A DNA stretch of 8,652 nucleotides from Deltaproteobacteria bacterium (GTDB lineage Bacteria > Desulfobacterota > DSM-4660 > Desulfatiglandales > Desulfatiglandaceae): assembly GCA_019307645.1 (NCBI GenBank), contig JAFDJF010000242.1, positions 1 to 8,652 of the forward strand, read 5' to 3'. Made by a program: the position numbers and the translations under genes. Each line of letters opens with the position of its first letter. The first letter of the stretch is position 1. The notes beneath the pieces are model-generated. The model was not told where the DNA came from. It did not search any database and worked only from the letters and a program-made list of their open reading frames with translations. Below are positions 1-6,340 of this stretch, piece after piece.

Positions 1-1
1 C

Positions 2-958
2 TGCACGCTCCTCAGGCTGGCCCTATTCTATGTAGATGCAGGCATTCTGCCAAGACCCACTGTTGTGGTGCCCTTACTGGAACCATGTGACGGTGTGATC
101 GGGCTTCATGAGGCGGTGAGGAATCACAAATTGTGGCGTGGTTTGCCCTTTTTCTCCCCTGATCCGCCCTACTACAATGATGAGAGAAGCATCGATTACT
201 TCGCCGATGAGTTGCGGCAGATGGTGGATTTTCTGGAAAAACACACCGGACAGACACTGGATATGGACCGGTTGCGGGAGGTTATCGAGGTAACCAATGA
301 GCAATATGAACTGTGGATGGAATACAGCGAATTACGCCGGTCCATACCGTGTCCCCATGGTCATATACTCGGGTTTGCCGGATTTGGCCAGGTTCAAACC
401 GCCGGCGCCGGAGACCCCGGCCGGACCCAGTGGTTCAAGGATACCCTTGCCGATGCTGAAAAACGTATTAAAGAGAATAATCCCGAAGTCCCCAATCAGA
501 AGATCCGGGTGCTTTGGTCTGATGTGGAACCGATCTGGTTCAACCATCTTGCACCGTGGATGGAAGAAGAGTGGGGGGTATGTGTTGTGCTTACCATGTT
601 TAGCTTCACGCCATACACATTAATCGACACTTCTACAGAAAAGACAATTTTCCAGGGCCTTGCCAAAAGGAATCTCGTTGATCCCCCGATGGTCAGGCAG
701 GCACGGGGTTTTGTAGACAATTTTTTAAATGATGTGGAACGTATTGTCAAAGACTACAAAATCGATTGCGTGATTCACCCCGGTCATATGGGACACAAAG
801 ACGGATCGGCAAGCATTTCACTGTATCGGGAAAAGTGCCGCGAACTGGATGTGCCGTTTGTCAGTCTGGGCGTGGACCAGTTTGACAAACGTTACACGAC
901 CATCGATGAGATGAAGGCCAAGATATCCCAGTTTTTCAATGCAATGGGATTGGGATAA
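2..958 (+). CDS. 2-hydroxyacyl-CoA dehydratase / benzoyl-CoA reductase (HgdB/BcrB-like) family subunit, 5' truncated by window edge
   Basis: The reading frame is open from base 2 with no stop, so the protein starts before the window; the GTG at 65 is unlikely to be the real start. The 318 visible residues match the D-component family: a cysteine in an EPCDG context (codon 86-88), equivalent to the family's TCDG cluster ligand, then a P-F-F-S-P-D-P-P-Y stretch, a helical FADELRQMVDFLEKHTG segment, and a C-terminal Rossmann-like half ending in DCVIHPGHMGHKDG and SLGVDQFD. Family members are paired subunits that bind a [4Fe-4S] cluster and, after one-electron activation by an ATP-dependent activator, dehydrate 2-hydroxyacyl-CoA or reduce aromatic acyl-CoA. 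Oddity: where the family normally has the third cluster cysteine (an H-x-S-C-K type motif), this protein reads HPGHMGHKD with no cysteine. The partner subunit and activator are not in the window and may lie upstream. The family call is firm; substrate and activity are unknown. Confidence 0.85.
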   Translation, partial: CTLLRLALFYVDAGILPRPTVVVPLLEPCDGVIGLHEAVRNHKLWRGLPFFSPDPPYYNDERSIDYFADELRQMVDFLEKHTGQTLDMDRLREVIEVTNEQYELWMEYSELRRSIPCPHGHILGFAGFGQVQTAGAGDPGRTQWFKDTLADAEKRIKENNPEVPNQKIRVLWSDVEPIWFNHLAPWMEEEWGVCVVLTMFSFTPYTLIDTSTEKTIFQGLAKRNLVDPPMVRQARGFVDNFLNDVERIVKDYKIDCVIHPGHMGHKDGSASISLYREKCRELDVPFVSLGVDQFDKRYTTIDEMKAKISQFFNAMGLG

Positions 959-963
959 TGATA

Positions 964-1005
964 AGGGCTCGCGCAAAAATGTGAATTTATTTCTGCGCGA
1001 ACCCT
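964..1005 (-). repeat. 42-base dispersed palindromic repeat, copy 1
   Basis: Arms 964-980 and 989-1005 pair at 15 of 17 positions around an 8-base loop (GTGAATTT). The core of each arm is CGCGCA/TGCGCG. The reverse complement of this element matches 8510-8536 at 26 of 27 bases, including the asymmetric loop, so it is a true dispersed repeat and not a chance hairpin. It fills almost the whole gap between the dehydratase-like gene and the FAD oxidoreductase gene and ends directly at the ribosome-binding site of the latter. No T-run follows either arm, so it is not a standard intrinsic terminator. In mRNA it could stabilise the upstream message or modulate access to the downstream ribosome-binding site (inference). 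Confidence 0.8.
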
Positions 1006-1012
1006 AAGGAGG
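1006..1012 (+). promoter_or_regulatory. Shine-Dalgarno AAGGAGG of the FAD oxidoreductase gene
   Basis: A near-perfect ribosome-binding site, five bases before the ATG at 1018. It fixes that start and directly abuts the 3' arm of the palindromic repeat, so folding of the repeat could influence ribosome access. Confidence 0.85.
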
Positions 1013-1017
1013 ATAAA

Positions 1018-2481
1018 ATGACAAATAAGTATGATGTGATTGTTGTTGGCGCTGGGCCGGGAGGCACCACCTGCAGCGCACTTTTGGCAAAATGGGGCCT
1101 TAAGGTCCTGCTGATTGATAAGAATTCCCAAGTCGGCGGCAAGGCCATGACCATATCTAAAGACGGCTTTCGATATGAATTGTGGCCTATCCTTGCATGC
1201 CCGTCCACAGATACAGTCTTTGAGGCTGTGCTTGAAGAACTGGGTATGGCTGACCAGGTGGAACTTCATCGGCCTCATCCGCTTTGCAGGGTGAGCTATG
1301 GCGCCCCAACCGGAGAGATACGAACCATGGAGCTCCCCGGCGCCGGCAATGTCCAGGATCCGGAAGATATATTCAAATTTTTTGGCATAAGCGATGAAGA
1401 GATGCCCGAAGTAACGCGGCTTTTTACGGATCTTTTGAGCATGCCGCCCCATGAACAGGACCTTTTGGACGATGTGGATGTTCTTGAGTTCTTGGACCGG
1501 TATAAAATACCCAGATCCCTGTATTCCTTTATTGCCACATTTCAAAGTGAGGGCACTCAGGAAGTGCCCAATGACATTTCCTGCGCTTCTGAGTTTGTAA
1601 GAGTTTTTCAGCAGAACAATACCAAAGGCGGCGGGCTCTATCCTGCCGGCGGGTTTGGAAAGCTGTACGAAACCTTTGTCGGCGCTCTAACAGCAAACTA
1701 CGGTGATATTATTTTGAACGCAAGGGTAAACAGGATTGCAGTGGAAGATGGCCGGGTGAAAGGGATTTCTACGGACCAGGGTGATTTTAGCGCACCCATT
1801 GTGGTGAGCAATGCCGGTATCCAGCCCACGGTTCTCAAGCTGGTGGGAACCGAGCACTTTGACAAAAGCTATGTGAATCGTATCCGGGATCTGGTTCCAA
1901 GCCTGGGCTTTGCCGGCGCACGTTATTTTTTAAGCCGGCCGGTGTTGGATTGTCAGTCGTACATGTATTTTTCAGACAATACTGTCTCCACCACACACCA
2001 CTATCTGGAAGCTGAAACCGGGAAGATGCCGGAAGAGACCTACTTATACGTCTCCACCAACTCCATATACCCCGGTATGGCCCCTGAGGGTAAGCAGCTT
2101 GTCTATATCGGGATTTCCTGCCCGGCTGACCCAAAAACAGACATTCGGCCATGGCTTGAGATTGTGGAGAATGGTGTGGCCAAGTTGTGGCCTGATATTA
2201 TTAAGTATGCTGAGAAAAAAGAGTACTACGGTCCGGAAGAAATCTCTGCCCTGAGCAGGGACTCTGTGGTTCCAGGCACCGGCGGGGAGTGTGTCGGCAT
2301 GGGGCAGATTGTGGGACAGTGCGGCAGAAAACAAATTCCGGCAAAGTTACCCGTAGGAGGTTTGTTCTACACCGGTTTTGACGCGGGCAGCGCTGGTTTC
2401 GGTAACCATAAGGCTGTGGAATCTGGTTTTAATGTGGCAAAGATGGCCAGACAGTATTTTGCCACGCACCGGGCGTATTAA
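1018..2481 (+). CDS. FAD-dependent oxidoreductase, phytoene desaturase/CrtI-like superfamily
   Basis: A 487-residue protein, the normal size for the phytoene desaturase / carotenoid isomerase / retinol saturase group. The N-terminus holds the dinucleotide-binding fold: YDVIVVGAGPGG with G11-x-G13-x2-G16, then an acidic residue (D34) at the end of strand 2 that would contact the FAD ribose, then QVGGKAMT. The C-terminus has the second FAD-contact motif, GGLFYTGFDAGSAGFGNHKAVESG, typical of this superfamily. There is no signal peptide or membrane helix, so it should be cytoplasmic. The start is set by AAGGAGG five bases upstream. It probably forms an operon with the dehydratase-family gene 60 bases upstream. 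No carotenoid gene is nearby, so carotenoid synthesis is unlikely; a redox role on an acyl-CoA-derived or polyprenyl substrate is more plausible, but the substrate cannot be read from the sequence. Confidence 0.85.
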   Translation: MTNKYDVIVVGAGPGGTTCSALLAKWGLKVLLIDKNSQVGGKAMTISKDGFRYELWPILACPSTDTVFEAVLEELGMADQVELHRPHPLCRVSYGAPTGEIRTMELPGAGNVQDPEDIFKFFGISDEEMPEVTRLFTDLLSMPPHEQDLLDDVDVLEFLDRYKIPRSLYSFIATFQSEGTQEVPNDISCASEFVRVFQQNNTKGGGLYPAGGFGKLYETFVGALTANYGDIILNARVNRIAVEDGRVKGISTDQGDFSAPIVVSNAGIQPTVLKLVGTEHFDKSYVNRIRDLVPSLGFAGARYFLSRPVLDCQSYMYFSDNTVSTTHHYLEAETGKMPEETYLYVSTNSIYPGMAPEGKQLVYIGISCPADPKTDIRPWLEIVENGVAKLWPDIIKYAEKKEYYGPEEISALSRDSVVPGTGGECVGMGQIVGQCGRKQIPAKLPVGGLFYTGFDAGSAGFGNHKAVESGFNVAKMARQYFATHRAY

Positions 2482-2503
2482 GAAGTAGCCTTTTGAGACC
2501 AAT

Positions 2504-2731
2504 TCAGATTGCATTGAGCAAAAGCTGTTTCAAACCCTTTAACGTCCCTTTCCAAACAGCTTTTTCCCCGGCCATGAGCGCTACGATTATGTCTTTTTCG
2601 ACGCTGACTTCAAGGACAATCTCTTCATCGTCGACCTTGAATACTGCTTCTCCCCACCGTTCTGCAGGAAGACCTGTGATCTCGCAATCATAATCTGTCC
2701 TGATTTCTCCTGTCATTCTGATTTCACTCAT
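2504..2731 (-). CDS. Small hypothetical protein (75 aa)
   Basis: I do not recognise the family. Support for a real gene: an AAAGGAGA ribosome-binding site (2737-2744 on the complement) at good spacing from the ATG, and a protein with an even mix of charged and hydrophobic residues typical of a small globular fold. It opens MSEIRMTGEIRTDYDCEITG and has alternating hydrophobic/charged stretches (VDDEEIVLEVSVEKDIIVAL) that suggest several beta strands, then a C-terminal amphipathic helix (WKGTLKGLKQLLLNAI). One cysteine; no signal peptide or membrane segment. It converges on the FAD oxidoreductase gene with 22 bases between the stops and no clear terminator. It may be co-transcribed with the exported protein gene upstream (2845-3363). 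Confidence 0.7.
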   Translation of the reverse strand: MSEIRMTGEIRTDYDCEITGLPAERWGEAVFKVDDEEIVLEVSVEKDIIVALMAGEKAVWKGTLKGLKQLLLNAI

Positions 2732-2752
2732 TATTTTCTCCTTTCAAGCGCT

Positions 2753-2848
2753 TTAAAGCGTCAACGCCAGTCCGGGATCTGTATCATCGCGGAATACCAG
2801 CTCTTGCTCACACGTAACAGAATCCGGTATTAATTCTTTTTTGGTCAA
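2753..2848 (-). CDS. Possible 31-aa small ORF with TTG start, overlapping the upstream stop codon
   Basis: Between the two minus-strand genes there is a short frame beginning TTG, which overlaps the TGA of the 172-residue gene (TTGA), and ending TAA at 2755-2753. It reads LTKKELIPDSVTCEQELVFR in its first 20 codons (initiator written as L) and then DDTDPGLALTL. The composition looks protein-like and not like random translation. An AAGG lies nine bases upstream (2858-2861 on the complement). The stop-start overlap would allow translational coupling. Alternatively it is a decayed gene remnant or a chance frame; a frame this short is not proof. No similarity is recognised. Confidence 0.3.
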   Translation of the reverse strand: MTKKELIPDSVTCEQELVFRDDTDPGLALTL

Positions 2849-3363
2849 GAAGAAGAGCCTTCAATAATTTTGTCGAGCTTGCTTATAATTTCATCTGCGA
2901 CAGGATTGATTTGTTCTTCAGCCGATGCGGATGAAATTGCATCAATTTGGCGCCCTTCCATATCAGGGGACATGTCGCCGCTAATACATGTTGTTAAAAC
3001 AATCACTGAATCAAGCTCCCCGTAGTTATCAAGAAAAGCTTCAACTTTCCTGTCGATTTCCCATGCCATGCCTGTATTAATAATTAAAACAGCCGAATAC
3101 TGTTTTGCATCCTCGTTTTTTAAACCGTCGACACCGATAATTTTTATATAAACAGCCTTTTCAAGAAAAGCATCTTCGATCTTTTTTATAATTGCAATCT
3201 TAAATTCACTTTCTCGTGAAGCTATGAGAATTTTCTTGCCCAGTGTTTCTTGATTGATTTCATAAAACTCGATGTCACTTTGCGGCCAGATATATTGAGG
3301 GAGAGCGCAGCCATAATTTAAAGAAAACGGCAGAAGCAAAAATAATAGCGTCAATCTGTACAT
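2845..3363 (-). CDS. Exported hypothetical protein with flavodoxin-like fold, possible lipoprotein
   Basis: A 172-residue protein starting MYRLTLLFLLLPFSLNYGC: a basic residue, a hydrophobic core, then Cys19 preceded by glycine. This resembles a lipoprotein signal, but the lipobox is imperfect (N16-Y17-G18 before the Cys, with leucine one place too early), so ordinary secretion is also possible. Residues about 43-165 alternate strands and helices in a flavodoxin-like order: KKILIASRESEFK, AVYIKIIG, YSAVLIINTGMAW, LDSVIVLTTCISGD, then a C-terminal helix (VADEIISKLDKII). The usual flavodoxin phosphate-binding loop (T/S-x-T-G-x-T) is not evident, so FMN binding is doubtful. AAAGGA seven bases before the ATG supports the start. 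The gene is clearly A+T-rich compared with the methyltransferase and dehydratase blocks. Function unknown. Confidence 0.7.
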   Translation of the reverse strand: MYRLTLLFLLLPFSLNYGCALPQYIWPQSDIEFYEINQETLGKKILIASRESEFKIAIIKKIEDAFLEKAVYIKIIGVDGLKNEDAKQYSAVLIINTGMAWEIDRKVEAFLDNYGELDSVIVLTTCISGDMSPDMEGRQIDAISSASAEEQINPVADEIISKLDKIIEGSSS

Positions 3364-3496
3364 TTTTAAGTCCTTTCTTACGGGTTTTGATCCGCTCTTT
3401 AAGGGGCTATCCCATCTGAAATGAAAACCCTCCTATCATCTAAAATCCGCACCCTCAGATATAACATCTAACTGTTTAATTTCACACATATTAAAT
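3364..3496. other. Gene-free A+T-rich spacer upstream of the exported protein gene
   Basis: This stretch must hold the promoter of the minus-strand gene starting at 3363, but I see no convincing -35/-10 pair. The only clear signal is the AAAGGA ribosome-binding site at its left end. No ORF or RNA gene was seen. Confidence 0.4.
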
Positions 3497-3625
3497 AGTG
3501 CCCATCCATAAATGGTCTTTTTGTCCAATATCTGCGTTATACTCAAAAAATAATCCTCGGAATATCAACTATATGCCTGCGGTTATTTTTTTCGCATGCC
3601 TTGATCTTGTTTCTGGATGGACACT
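3497..3625. repeat. 129-base MITE-like element with terminal inverted repeats
   Basis: The left end (AGTGCCCATCCATAAAT, 3497-3513) and the reverse complement of the right end (AGTGTCCATCCAGAAAC, 3625-3609) agree at 14 of 17 positions. Inside, AAAAAATAATCC at 3545-3556 is complementary to GGTTATTTTTT at 3581-3591 with one bulged base, giving a second nested hairpin. TAAAT occurs at both edges (3492-3496 and 3625-3629, the latter sharing one base with the element), compatible with a short target duplication. There is no coding capacity. It resembles short palindromic elements I associate with Desulfobacterales genomes (recollection, not a search). It lies upstream of the membrane protein gene and may affect its expression. 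Confidence 0.6.
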
Positions 3626-3727
3626 AAATAATAACCTCTTGAAAATCAAGAATATTTATGCCAGAAAACAATGCTGTACTATCTATTACCGGCTAATTGT
3701 CACGGCACTAACAAATGGGACTTTTGT

Positions 3728-4348
3728 ATGGATTATTTTGTGTTGGCTGCATTATGGATTCTCTGGTGTACTATCCATAGTGGCATGATTTCTTTGGTCG
3801 TTACTGATTATCTCAAGAAGAAACTTGCGAGTTTATTCCGCTTTTATCGTTTGTTTTATAATTTTGTTGCATTGGGAACCCTGGTGCCTTTATTTTTATA
3901 TACCAGGGCAATAGCTGGCCAGGTACTGTTCTGCTGGGAAGGAAACCTGCTGATATCAAGAGTGATTTTTCTGGTAATTTGTGCGCTATTGGCTATTTTC
4001 GGTGGAAGGCATTATGACGTGCTTCAACTTATTGGCATCAGGCAAATAAAAACCGGAATGTCATATAACACCCTTTCTAAAGTCGGGGAGCCTGACACGA
4101 CCGGCATTCTCGGCCTGACGCGACATCCTTGGTATTTGGCCTCGATAATACTTCTGTGGTCTGTCTTTCAGGAAATCTATGTGTCTATATTGATTATGAA
4201 TATCATACTTACGGGTTACATAGTGGTTGGAACGGTCCTTGAGGAAAAAAAGCTTATTGCGGAATATGGTGATGCGTATCGGAGGTATCAAGAGAGCGTA
4301 TCCATGTTAATTCCTTTTAAATGGATGGCTGCAAGATTTCGAAAATAG
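3728..4348 (+). CDS. Multi-pass membrane protein, isoprenylcysteine methyltransferase (ICMT)/NnrU/MddA-like family
   Basis: With the start at 3728 the protein has 206 residues. It has several hydrophobic spans (about residues 3-25, 45-62, 74-93, 138-165), a W-x-x-x-H-S segment near the N-terminus as in NnrU-like proteins, and the family's C-terminal signature: GLTRHPWYLAS (R132-H133-P134) followed by EEKKLIAEYGDAYRRYQ. In ICMT-type enzymes the RHPxY and E-E/YGxxYxxY regions bind S-adenosylmethionine, so an integral-membrane methyltransferase for a small thiol, lipid or prenyl-cysteine substrate is likely; the substrate is unknown. The in-frame ATG at 3671 would add 19 hydrophilic residues with no ribosome-binding site. 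The 3728 start gives the usual hydrophobic N-terminus, though its ribosome-binding site (GGGA) is also weak. It stands alone between opposite-strand genes, downstream of the MITE-like element. Confidence 0.7.
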   Translation: MDYFVLAALWILWCTIHSGMISLVVTDYLKKKLASLFRFYRLFYNFVALGTLVPLFLYTRAIAGQVLFCWEGNLLISRVIFLVICALLAIFGGRHYDVLQLIGIRQIKTGMSYNTLSKVGEPDTTGILGLTRHPWYLASIILLWSVFQEIYVSILIMNIILTGYIVVGTVLEEKKLIAEYGDAYRRYQESVSMLIPFKWMAARFRK

Positions 4349-4498
4349 TGCCTGACCCGGTTTTGAAACCGAATTTCTCGCCCGTCGGAGCATCATGGAG
4401 ATCCCGCTATTCGGGGCTTCGCTCGAGTTCGCAGAACGCATAGGGTATTTTTCTCGCATTCCTCGATTTTGAAAAAATTGCTATTCTCAGGCAGCCTC
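4349..4498. other. Convergent intergenic region, no strong terminator
   Basis: This lies between the ends of the ICMT-like gene and the methyltransferase gene. The only hairpin noticed is CGGTT-TTGA-AACCG at 4358-4371, ten bases after the stop at 4348, with no following T-run on the plus strand, so it is at best a weak terminator. No ORF with good support was seen. Confidence 0.35.
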
Positions 4499-5641
4499 CT
4501 AGCTTCCGGACAGTTCGTAATTCCTACCCGTTTCGATCAGGGCACGAAAATTTTCCGGTTTCACATTGGGCGGCACGCCGCACCCGCTGCCCAGGATAAA
4601 CCCTCCGTCATCACCTACCTCATTGATGAGCTTTTTGCAGTAGTCTTGGACATCCTCCGGTTTGCCAAGGGTGAGCATGGCTGCCGGAACATCTCCGTGA
4701 AAGCACAAATGACCTCGCAAGGTCTCCTTGGCAGCAAAGATGTCGGTGACGCTGTCCAGTTCAAGGATTGCCGATCCTCTGGGCAGTTCCTTGAAATAGG
4801 GGATGTTTTTGTCCCAGCACTGGTCAAGATGAAAGAGGGTAACGATCCCCTCGGACCAGAATGCATCCACAATCTGTTTTGTGTAGGGCCACCAGAATCG
4901 TTCAAATACAGTGGGTGGATAAAAATAGGCAGAGGCCCGTTCTTCACAAAGCATCCAGATTTTAATGCCGGAATCCCTGACAATCCCAAGCTGTGTGTCG
5001 ATCAGGTCTTCGGTCATTTTTTTCAGCGCCCTTTCCACAGGCTCGGGGTTGAAATAAAGATCCTGTGTGAAGGGAACCATGGACCGCATAAGCGAGAGTT
5101 TGAAAAACGGATGAAGCGCATACCCCAGAAAAAAAGGTTTTCTGTCTCGTCGGGAACACTGTTCAAAAAAGTCACTCAAGGCCACCCCAACATCATCAAT
5201 CATTCCGGGAAGGTCCTCCGGTTTCAGCGTGGTGATGCGCCAGAGGTAATCCTCATAAAAAAAATCGTCATAGCCCATTTCATATATTTTATCATAGTCT
5301 TCGGGCGTCATAACCTCTTCTTCTGCAAGCTGGAACATATAATCATCCGGCAGGTCAACGCCCGGGATCCGCATCTTCATCGGGTATAGTCCTGCGGCCT
5401 GCATCTGGATGGGCGTGGGGGCGGAAGGGTAGGGGTTGTCCCAGCCTCCGTATTCATCAAAGACTTTAAATATGGCATCTACTATCGCCTTGTTGTCACT
5501 GGAGATCTGCGCACCGGTCAAGCCGGTGAGGCCTGCGGCAGGCTCCGAAAGGAGTGTGGGCACTACCGGGACGCGGTCGGGTTTTTCAAGGCGGATAGCG
5601 GACCACAGTCTTTCTTCTGATGTCATGGATTCGTTTGTCAT
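4499..5641 (-). CDS. Uroporphyrinogen decarboxylase (URO-D)/MtaA-family corrinoid-dependent methyltransferase
   Basis: A 380-residue protein, a typical length for the MtaA/CmuA/URO-D methyltransferase fold (TIM barrel). Recognisable parts: N-terminal SEERLWSAIRLEKPDRVPVVP, a central H271-L-D273-Q-C275-W segment, LCFHGDVPAAML (313-323), and GGFILGSGCGVPPN with C354 near the end. Methylcobamide:CoM methyltransferases bind zinc with H-x-C...C. Here the position after H271-x is Asp273, with Cys275 two residues on, while the distal Cys354 is kept. It is therefore probably not a CoM methylase but a methyltransferase acting with the adjacent corrinoid protein, either demethylating a methoxy or other methylated substrate or passing methyl to an acceptor (inference). 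The start codon follows the corrinoid gene's stop by two bases, and its ribosome-binding site GGGAGG lies inside that gene, so translation is probably coupled. A true haem-pathway URO-D is unlikely given the neighbours. Confidence 0.85.
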   Translation of the reverse strand: MTNESMTSEERLWSAIRLEKPDRVPVVPTLLSEPAAGLTGLTGAQISSDNKAIVDAIFKVFDEYGGWDNPYPSAPTPIQMQAAGLYPMKMRIPGVDLPDDYMFQLAEEEVMTPEDYDKIYEMGYDDFFYEDYLWRITTLKPEDLPGMIDDVGVALSDFFEQCSRRDRKPFFLGYALHPFFKLSLMRSMVPFTQDLYFNPEPVERALKKMTEDLIDTQLGIVRDSGIKIWMLCEERASAYFYPPTVFERFWWPYTKQIVDAFWSEGIVTLFHLDQCWDKNIPYFKELPRGSAILELDSVTDIFAAKETLRGHLCFHGDVPAAMLTLGKPEDVQDYCKKLINEVGDDGGFILGSGCGVPPNVKPENFRALIETGRNYELSGS

Positions 5642-5643
5642 GG

Positions 5644-6279
5644 TTATTTTCCTCCCATTACTTTCCTGCAGTACGCCACCCCTTCGGTTGCATCAACCGT
5701 CTGGAAGTCGGCCCCAATGTAATCTTTGACATCGGTTGAGGTAACACCACCTCCGACCATCAATTTGAACTGGTCCCGAAGGCCTGCCTCCCGAAGCAAA
5801 TCCGCAGCTTCTTTCATGCTGTCAAAGGCAGTGGTGATGAGCGCGGAGAATCCCACGAGATCAGGCTGAACTTCCCTGACCTTTTCCAGTACCAGGGTCG
5901 GAGGGACATCCACCCCCAGATCGTGGACTTCAAAGCCGTGAGCCTTAAGCAGTGTGGAGACAATGTTTTTGCCCAGGTCGTGGATGTCTCCCTGGAGTGT
6001 ACCCAGCACCACCTTTCCCAGAGGTTTTGATGGGCGGGCCTTTGCCAGATGCGGATCCAGAATAGCGATTGCCGCTTTGAAGACTTCGGCAGAGAGCATC
6101 AGTTCAGCCAGATAATAATCGCCCGCCTGAAACCGATCGCCGACAATGGTCATGCCCAGACGGCATTCATCCAGGATCTTGAGCGGATCTTCTCCCTTGT
6201 CCAGTCTGGCCTGTATTGTTTGAATCACTTCATCCCTTTTCAATTCCACAACATACGTGCTTAATTCATCCGAAGCCAT
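5644..6279 (-). CDS. Cobalamin-binding corrinoid protein (MtaC/MtbC/MttC-like)
   Basis: 211 residues, the usual size. Residues 1-85 form the helical cap domain (DEVIQTIQARLDKGEDPLKIL, GDRFQAGDYYLAELMLSAEVF). Residues about 88-211 form the B12-binding Rossmann domain. The complete family signature is present with exact spacing: D98-x-H100-x2-G103, 41 residues, S145-x-L147, 28 residues, G176-G177. H100 is the expected lower axial cobalt ligand (base-off/His-on). The protein carries the methyl group between a donor-side and an acceptor-side methyltransferase. The ribosome-binding site GGAGGG lies three bases before the ATG. It sits second in the operon, 61 bases after the activator gene and two bases before the URO-D-like methyltransferase gene. 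The specific methyl donor cannot be told from this protein. Confidence 0.93.
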   Translation of the reverse strand: MASDELSTYVVELKRDEVIQTIQARLDKGEDPLKILDECRLGMTIVGDRFQAGDYYLAELMLSAEVFKAAIAILDPHLAKARPSKPLGKVVLGTLQGDIHDLGKNIVSTLLKAHGFEVHDLGVDVPPTLVLEKVREVQPDLVGFSALITTAFDSMKEAADLLREAGLRDQFKLMVGGGVTSTDVKDYIGADFQTVDATEGVAYCRKVMGGK

Positions 6280-6340
6280 AGTCCCTCCGTAACTTTTAAT
6301 ATAAAAGACATATAGTTATCCAAATAACTTCAAGTGTATT

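Noticed and set aside
892..1545. 217-aa minus-strand frame
   Set aside because: Shadow of the FAD oxidoreductase gene; it crosses the palindromic repeat and has no domain signal.
1018..2481. Carotenoid biosynthesis role for the CrtI-like gene
   Set aside because: No phytoene synthase, cyclase or other carotenoid gene nearby, and the neighbour is an acyl-CoA dehydratase-family gene.
2749..2760. 12-base perfect palindrome CGCTTTAAAGCG as a possible operator
   Set aside because: Only one copy, no adjacent promoter, and it coincides with the end of the possible 31-aa ORF; a 4-base stem with a TTAA loop is too weak for a terminator.
3498..3788. 96-aa plus-strand frame
   Set aside because: It starts inside the MITE-like element and overlaps the ICMT-like gene in another frame; no ribosome-binding site or motif.
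4469..5389. 306-aa plus-strand frame
   Set aside because: It lies opposite the URO-D-family methyltransferase gene, which has full family motifs and coupled translation; the plus-strand translation has no recognisable domain.
4499..5641. Haem-pathway uroporphyrinogen decarboxylase (hemE)
   Set aside because: Linked and translationally coupled to a corrinoid protein and its activator, with a metal-site-like His/Cys pattern typical of methyltransferase branches of the fold.
6314..6329. 6-base inverted repeat AGTTAT/ATAACT between the activator and corrinoid protein genes
   Set aside because: Short, A+T-only-rich stem without a T-run; could occur by chance in an A+T-rich spacer.
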